Below, piece after piece: positions 6,140-9,406 of a DNA stretch of 9,406 nucleotides (positions are counted from its first letter, which is position 1; each line of letters opens with the position of its first letter). Below the pieces are notes generated by a model. It did no database searches. It saw only the letters and a list, made by a program, of their open reading frames with translations, and was not told the origin of the DNA. Made by a program: the position numbers and the translations under genes. The DNA is from Thermoleophilia bacterium (GTDB taxonomy: Bacteria > Actinomycetota > Thermoleophilia > Gaiellales > Gaiellaceae). The stretch spans positions 1 through 9,406 of the forward strand of contig JAICLM010000072.1 in NCBI GenBank assembly GCA_025927435.1, read 5' to 3'.

Positions 6140-6652
6140 ATGGCACTCACACCCGTCGAGATCAGACATCTGGCGCCGCCGCGCACCAACTTCCGGGGCT
6201 ACCGCGTGGCGGCCACCGACAAGCTGTTCGAGGAGATCGCCGCGAGCTTCGAGGACGTCTGGCGCGAGCGCGCCGACCTCGCGGACAAGGTCGAGCAGCT
6301 CGAAACCGACCTCGTCCGCTTCCGCGAGCTCGAGAGTCTCCTGCGCACGACGCTCGTCTCCGCCGAGTCGGCGTCGGCCCAGACGCGGGACCAGGCACGC
6401 CGCGAGGCGGAGCGGATTCTCGGCGACGCGCACGCCGAGGCGCGCCAGATCCAGCGGCGCGCGATCGCCGAGAACGAGCGGCTCGAGCGCGAGTCTCGCC
6501 GGCTGCGTCTGCAGTTGCAGGAGGCGCTCTCCGCCTTCGGTGAGCCCGAGGCTGCCGAACGGAACCACGAGCCGGAGTCCACCGCGGAAGCCGGTGAGGA
6601 GACCGTCGAGGAGCGCAGCTGGTACGGCACGCCGACCGCAGACGCTGCGTGA
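6140..6652 (+). CDS. DivIVA domain coiled-coil protein
   Basis: The first residues MALTPVEIRHL...F-RGY resemble the DivIVA/Wag31 N-terminal domain (MALTPEDI----F-RGY), which binds curved membrane at poles and septa and helps direct envelope growth and division. The usual second half of that motif, VD-FL, is changed to TDKLFEEI (26-33). Residues from about 27 to 132 form a long Arg/Glu-rich coiled coil with Leu heptads (ADLADKVEQLETDL, ELESLLRTTL, then a second segment with EAERILGDAHAEARQI). The last 38 residues are acidic and probably disordered. At 170 residues it is shorter than Wag31. The position after sepF and yggT matches Bacillus divIVA. It could be a DivIVA paralogue rather than the main polar-growth protein. 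Confidence 0.87.
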   Translation: MALTPVEIRHLAPPRTNFRGYRVAATDKLFEEIAASFEDVWRERADLADKVEQLETDLVRFRELESLLRTTLVSAESASAQTRDQARREAERILGDAHAEARQIQRRAIAENERLERESRRLRLQLQEALSAFGEPEAAERNHEPESTAEAGEETVEERSWYGTPTADAA

Positions 6653-6664
6653 GGTAGGCCGACG

Positions 6665-6670
6665 TAAACT
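6665..6670 (+). promoter_or_regulatory. Putative -10 box (TAAACT) for the DUF167 gene
   Basis: TAAACT is a good TANNNT match and ends 6 bases before GTG 6677, the spacing that makes the first transcribed base fall on the start codon. The six bases between are AGGAGG, which abut the GTG with no spacer and so could not act as a normal Shine-Dalgarno sequence for it. It may drive the DUF167, dksA-like, lspA and rluD genes. No -35 element is recognisable. Confidence 0.42.
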
Positions 6671-6676
6671 AGGAGG

Positions 6677-6985
6677 GTGACGGCGGAGACCACTCGCCTG
6701 CGCGTGCGCGTCAGCCCGGGAGCGGGCCGGACGGCGCTCGTGGGGCGGCACGGCGACGCCTGGAAGGTCCGCGTCACGGAAGCACCCGAGCGGGGGCGCG
6801 CCAACGAAGCCGTCCTCCGCCTCCTCGCCGAGACGCTGGCGCTACCCAGGACCGCGCTGACCCTCGTTTCGGGGCACGGCGGCCGGGAGAAGATCGTCGA
6901 GCTCACGGGGATGGGGCCGGCGCTGATCGAGCGGCGCCTCGCCTCGGCGTCAGGGGACGCGCGAGGCAGAAAGGACAGGCGTTGA
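6677..6985 (+). CDS. DUF167 (YggU) family protein
   Basis: The 102-residue protein has the family pattern: LRVRVSPGAGRTALVG (8-23), WKVRVTEAPERGRANEAVLRLLAETL (29-54) and LVSGHGGREKIVEL (63-76). It is a small alpha/beta protein with no established biochemical function, often encoded next to yggT or yggS. The last 25 residues are basic and poorly conserved. GTG 6677 is chosen because the fold begins at about residue 6 and there is no earlier in-frame start near it. The TGA stop overlaps the TTG start of the next gene (TTGA). It occupies the place that ileS has in the equivalent Bacillus cluster. Confidence 0.9.
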   Translation: MTAETTRLRVRVSPGAGRTALVGRHGDAWKVRVTEAPERGRANEAVLRLLAETLALPRTALTLVSGHGGREKIVELTGMGPALIERRLASASGDARGRKDRR

Positions 6986-7353
6986 CGAGCATCGACACCG
7001 AGCATTTCCGGGCCGCGCTTCTCGAGGAGAAGACGCGGATCGAGCACGCGCTGGCCACGCTGCGTGACGAGCACCCGGGCTCCCTCGACGACGAGGTCGA
7101 GGAGGTCGCGGCCACGAGCGACAACCACCTGGCCGAGACCGCCAGCGCCACCCTCGGGCGCGAGATCGACTACACCCTCGGCGACAACGCCGAGCAGGTG
7201 CTGTCCGAGATCGAAGCCGCGCTGGGGCGAATCGACGACCGAACGTACGGCATCTGCTTCAACTGCGGCAGCGAGATTCCGCGCGAACGGCTGGAAGTGA
7301 ATCCCTGGGCTTCTCTCTGCATCGACTGCAAGCGCAAAGCCGAGGCCGGGTGA
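6982..7353 (+). CDS. DksA/TraR family C4 zinc-finger protein (YlyA-like)
   Basis: The 123-residue protein has an N-terminal helical hairpin followed by the family's four-Cys zinc finger (ICFNCGSEIP at 91-100, then LCIDCKRK at 112-119), with ligands Cys92, Cys95, Cys113 and Cys116 and the usual RLEVNPWA between them. DksA/TraR proteins enter the RNA polymerase secondary channel and adjust promoter activity, in many bacteria together with ppGpp. The E. coli DksA tip motif with two Asp residues is not seen. Instead there is SDNHLAETAS (46-55), which recalls the DNHPAD motif of Bacillus YteA/YlyA-like members. TTG 6982 is supported by AAGGA at 6971-6975 and by the TTGA overlap with the previous gene. 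Position before lspA matches Bacillus ylyA. Confidence 0.9.
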   Translation: MTSIDTEHFRAALLEEKTRIEHALATLRDEHPGSLDDEVEEVAATSDNHLAETASATLGREIDYTLGDNAEQVLSEIEAALGRIDDRTYGICFNCGSEIPRERLEVNPWASLCIDCKRKAEAG

Positions 7354-7910
7354 ACGAGCCTGTGCGGCAACTCGAGGTGCGGGTCGGCTCGGCGACGGAC
7401 GCTTTGACGCCGCTTTCCCGGGCGAGTCGCTCGTTCGCGGCCACGCGCGCGCAGTGGCTGGCGCTCGCGGCGATCGCGGTCGCTGCCATCGTCGCCGACC
7501 AGGTGACGAAGCACGTCGTCGCCTCCAACCTCAGGCTGGGTGAGGGCCTGCACGTCGTCGGCCCGTTCACGATCCGGCACGTCGAGAACTCCGGCATCGC
7601 CTTCGGTCTCTTCTCCAACGCGACGGCCGCAGTGATCGTCGTCACCGCGATCGCGATCGCGTGGATGCTCGCCTACTTCGCGCGCTCCGGCGCCCGCCAC
7701 CCGGTGTTGCCCGTCGCCCTGGGGCTGGTGATCGGCGGCAGCGTCTCGAACCTCGCCGACCGGGTGCGCCTCGGGTTCGTCACCGACTTCCTCGACTTTC
7801 GCTACTGGCCGGCCTTCAACCTCGCGGACAGCTTCATCGTGATCGGAGTCGGGATCCTGCTGGCCGCGCTCGTGCTCGCCGAGCGAGAGCCGCGGGCGCC
7901 CACGCGCTGA
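7350..7910 (+). CDS. lspA: Lipoprotein signal peptidase (signal peptidase II)
   Basis: LspA is an inner-membrane aspartyl protease that removes signal peptides from diacylated prolipoproteins. The 186-residue protein has about four hydrophobic helices (near 35-52, 92-110, 117-133 and 161-177). Conserved blocks are ADQVTKHVV (49-57), RHVENSGIAFG (76-86), GGSVSNLADRVRLGFVTDFLDF (129-150) and FNLADS (156-161). Asp146 and Asp160 match the catalytic pair. The N-terminal 33 residues before helix 1 form an extension longer than in most homologues. A GTG at 7377 is an alternative start. GTG 7350 is preferred because it overlaps the preceding stop as GTGA. Like Bacillus lspA, it precedes a RluD-family gene. 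Confidence 0.95.
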   Translation: MNEPVRQLEVRVGSATDALTPLSRASRSFAATRAQWLALAAIAVAAIVADQVTKHVVASNLRLGEGLHVVGPFTIRHVENSGIAFGLFSNATAAVIVVTAIAIAWMLAYFARSGARHPVLPVALGLVIGGSVSNLADRVRLGFVTDFLDFRYWPAFNLADSFIVIGVGILLAALVLAEREPRAPTR

Positions 7911-8800
7911 GAAGTCGGCTCGTCCCGCCCGAGGCCGTGGGGGAGCGGCTCGACCGTTATCTCGCCCGCCTGCCGGAGGTGGGGTCGCGGGCGGCGGCGG
8001 AGCGTCTCCTCGCAAGCGGTGCGGTGCTCGTCGACGGACGGGCGCGCGGGAAGAGCCACAAGCTCACGGGCGGAGAGGAGCTCGAGATCGAGCCGCCTGC
8101 GCCCGCCGCCGACGAACCCTCGGTCCCGCTGCCCGAGCTCACCGTGGTCTACTCGGACGAGCACCTGCTCGTGGTGGACAAGCACGCCGGTGTCGTCGTC
8201 CATCCGGCTCCCGGTCACGCCGGCGGCACGCTCGCGCAGGCGCTCGCGGCCGCCGGGGCGCAGGGCGGGGAGGATGACCGGCCCGGGATCGTCCACCGGC
8301 TGGACCGGGACACGTCGGGTCTGCTCGTCGTCGCGCGCTCGCACGAGACGCATGAGCGGCTGCAGCGGCTCGTCCGGCGCCGCGTGCTGACGCGCGAGTA
8401 CCTCGCGCTCGTCGTAGGTAGGCCGCGGTCGCGGCGGGGCACGATCGACGCCCCGGTCGGCCGCGACCGGCACGACCGGCTCCGTCACTCGCTCGACACC
8501 GACACGCCGCGCGCGGCCGTCACGCACTTCGAGCTCGAGGAGCTGCTGCCGCGGCATGCCTTGCTCCGCGTCCGCCTCGAGACCGGGAGGACGCACCAGA
8601 TCCGCGTCCATCTCGCTGCGATCGACCTGCCCGTGGCTGGTGACCCGACCTACGGGGTGGCGGGCGATCTCGGCCTCGAGCGCCAGTTTCTCCATGCGGC
8701 ACGGCTCGCGTTCGAGCACCCGATGACCGGCGCCGCGGTCGACGTCTCCTCACCGCTGCCCGCCGACCTCGCAGCCGCGCTCGCGGCGGCTCGCAGCTAA
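7907..8800 (+). CDS. RluA/RluD family 23S rRNA pseudouridine synthase
   Basis: The protein converts specific uridines of structured RNA, most likely 23S rRNA, to pseudouridine. It has an N-terminal S4 RNA-binding domain (ERLDRYLARLP...RAAAERLLASGAVLVDGRA, about 13-60), then the catalytic domain with LLVVDKHAGVVVHP (87-100), GIVHRLDRDTSG (127-138, catalytic Asp133), REYLALV, and GRTHQIRVHLA. About 297 residues is normal. The start is unusual: there is no ATG, GTG or TTG close upstream of the conserved VPPEAVGERLD strand. I place it at CTG 7907, which overlaps the lspA stop as CTGA, like four other overlaps here. The next candidate is GTG 7937, which would cut into the first S4 strand. Bacillus ylyB is the positional equivalent. 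The gene has no visible terminator with a T tract. Confidence 0.92.
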   Translation: MRSRLVPPEAVGERLDRYLARLPEVGSRAAAERLLASGAVLVDGRARGKSHKLTGGEELEIEPPAPAADEPSVPLPELTVVYSDEHLLVVDKHAGVVVHPAPGHAGGTLAQALAAAGAQGGEDDRPGIVHRLDRDTSGLLVVARSHETHERLQRLVRRRVLTREYLALVVGRPRSRRGTIDAPVGRDRHDRLRHSLDTDTPRAAVTHFELEELLPRHALLRVRLETGRTHQIRVHLAAIDLPVAGDPTYGVAGDLGLERQFLHAARLAFEHPMTGAAVDVSSPLPADLAAALAAARS

Positions 8801-8825
8801 CCTACCCGCGTCCCGTTCCTACTCC

Positions 8826-8889
8826 CCGGCGGCCCAGCCGCGGCGCGCGTGCCTCTCGTTGCGGGAGGTGCGCCTCGGACTCCCGCCGG
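8826..8889 (+). promoter_or_regulatory. Candidate structured 5' leader of rpsB (nested stems)
   Basis: CCGGCGG at 8826-8832 is perfectly complementary to CCGCCGG at 8883-8889. Inside it, 8847-8858 (GCGTGCCTCTCG) pairs with 8862-8873 (CGGGAGGTGCGC) around a TTG loop, giving 12 consecutive pairs including three G-U. The structure ends 21 bases before the rpsB Shine-Dalgarno site and is followed by an A-rich stretch, not a T tract. Ribosomal protein S2 operons are autoregulated through 5' leaders in some bacteria, so a regulatory role is plausible. A chance fold in GC-rich DNA or a processed terminator remnant remains possible. Confidence 0.4.
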
Positions 8890-8910
8890 CGCAGCACTAA
8901 AAACGAATCC

Positions 8911-8918
8911 GGAAGGAG
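8911..8918 (+). promoter_or_regulatory. Shine-Dalgarno site for rpsB (GGAAGGAG)
   Basis: GGAAGGAG lies 5 bases before ATG 8924. It is strong, correctly spaced and embedded in an A-rich, probably unstructured segment, as expected for a highly expressed ribosomal protein gene. Confidence 0.8.
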
Positions 8919-8923
8919 CTTTC

Positions 8924-9406
8924 ATGGCGGTCTCCACGAGCCCCGGCGCTGTCTCCATGCGCGATCTGCTGGAGGCGGGCGTCCACTTCGGGCACCAGAC
9001 GCGGCGCTGGAATCCGAAGATGCGCCGCTTCATCTTCGCCGAACGCGGCGGCATCTACATCATCGACCTCACACAGACGACGGAGCGGCTCGACGAGGCG
9101 CGGCAGTTCCTGCGCAACGTCGCCGAGCGCGGCGGCACCGTCCTCTTCGTCGGCACGAAGAAGCAGGCGCAGGACGCCGTCGAGAACGAGGCCAGGCGCG
9201 TCGACATGCCGTACGTCAACCACCGCTGGCTGGGTGGGCTGCTGACGAACTTCCAGACGATCAACCAGCGCATCAAGCGCCTGCACGACCTCGAGCGCTA
9301 CGAGGCCGAGGGCCAGCTGGCCCTGCTGCCGACGCGCGAGCGCATGGCGGCGCTGGCCGACCTGGCCAAGCTGCGCGCCAACCTCGGCGGCGTCAAGCAC
9401 ATGCAG
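8924..9406 (+). CDS. rpsB: 30S ribosomal protein S2, N-terminal part (runs off the window)
   Basis: The frame is open from ATG 8924 to the window end, 161 complete codons with no stop, about 60 percent of a usual S2 (about 240-280 residues). The sequence is unmistakable: MRDLLEAGVHFGHQTRRWNPKM (12-33), FAERGGIYIIDLTQT, FVGTKKQAQDAV, and VNHRWLGGLLTNFQTI. S2 is a late-assembling small-subunit protein at the head-body junction that supports S1 or mRNA binding. A short N-terminal extension (AVSTSPGAVS) precedes the conserved MRDLLEAG. The start is fixed by the strong Shine-Dalgarno site. In most bacteria tsf follows, which would lie outside the window. A 123-base gap with a possible structured leader separates it from the rluD-family gene. 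Confidence 0.97.
   Translation, partial: MAVSTSPGAVSMRDLLEAGVHFGHQTRRWNPKMRRFIFAERGGIYIIDLTQTTERLDEARQFLRNVAERGGTVLFVGTKKQAQDAVENEARRVDMPYVNHRWLGGLLTNFQTINQRIKRLHDLERYEAEGQLALLPTRERMAALADLAKLRANLGGVKHMQ

Noticed and set aside
7661..7906. In-frame ATG 7661 as the start of the rluD-family gene
   Set aside because: The extra 82 residues are a shadow of the lspA frame, low-complexity and Arg-rich. S4-domain homology starts only after about 7919.
8826..8903. Intrinsic terminator after the rluD-family gene
   Set aside because: The stems are strong but are followed by an A-rich stretch instead of a run of T on the + strand, so a leader structure fits better.
1..9406. CRISPR arrays, tRNA/rRNA genes, insertion sequences or prophage genes
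   Set aside because: Reading both strands showed no regularly spaced repeats, transposase or integrase motifs, or tRNA-like cloverleafs. Gaps are too short for most of these.

Overview
This is a GC-rich, gene-dense bacterial chromosome segment. Every convincing gene lies on the + strand, and the gaps between genes are 0-40 bases except for the 123 bases before rpsB. The gene set (SepF, a DivIVA-type coiled-coil protein, YggT, PgeF, YggS) together with GTG/TTG starts and TANNNT boxes just upstream of several start codons points to a high-GC Gram-positive. I read it as Actinomycetota, possibly a deep branch such as Thermoleophilia. That placement is inference from gene content and composition, not from a phylogenetic marker search.

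Layout. Positions 2-226 are the unrecognised C-terminal end of a gene entering from the left. Next comes a metabolic block: murA (first step of peptidoglycan precursor synthesis, with Asp in place of the usual catalytic Cys), a degenerate relative of the histidine enzyme HisB that has lost most metal ligands, ridA overlapping it by 4 bases, and a class II CCA-adding-enzyme/poly(A)-polymerase family protein with an HD domain. From 3944 follows a block that closely parallels the Bacillus region downstream of the division cluster (ylmD-ylmE-sepF-ylmG-ylmH-divIVA-ileS-ylyA-lspA-ylyB). Here it reads pgeF-yggS-sepF-yggT-divIVA-DUF167-dksA/traR-like-lspA-rluD. ylmH and ileS are absent, and a DUF167 gene sits where ileS would be. 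The window ends inside rpsB (ribosomal protein S2), preceded by a leader that can fold into a strong two-part stem.

How it works together. MurA and PgeF act on peptidoglycan precursors. SepF, YggT and DivIVA organise division and envelope growth. LspA matures lipoproteins. YggS manages the PLP cofactor. RidA removes reactive enamines/imines, many of them produced by PLP enzymes. RluD, the CCA-family enzyme and S2 serve RNA maturation and translation.

Initiation falls into three groups: starts with a TANNNT-like -10 box 6-10 bases upstream and no spaced Shine-Dalgarno sequence (probably leaderless or near-leaderless), starts in overlaps with the preceding stop codon (probably translationally coupled), and two classical Shine-Dalgarno starts (divIVA, rpsB).

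The item most worth following up is the HisB-like protein at 1587-2108. The rest is mainly conserved housekeeping genes, and I see no CRISPR array, mobile element, tRNA or rRNA gene.
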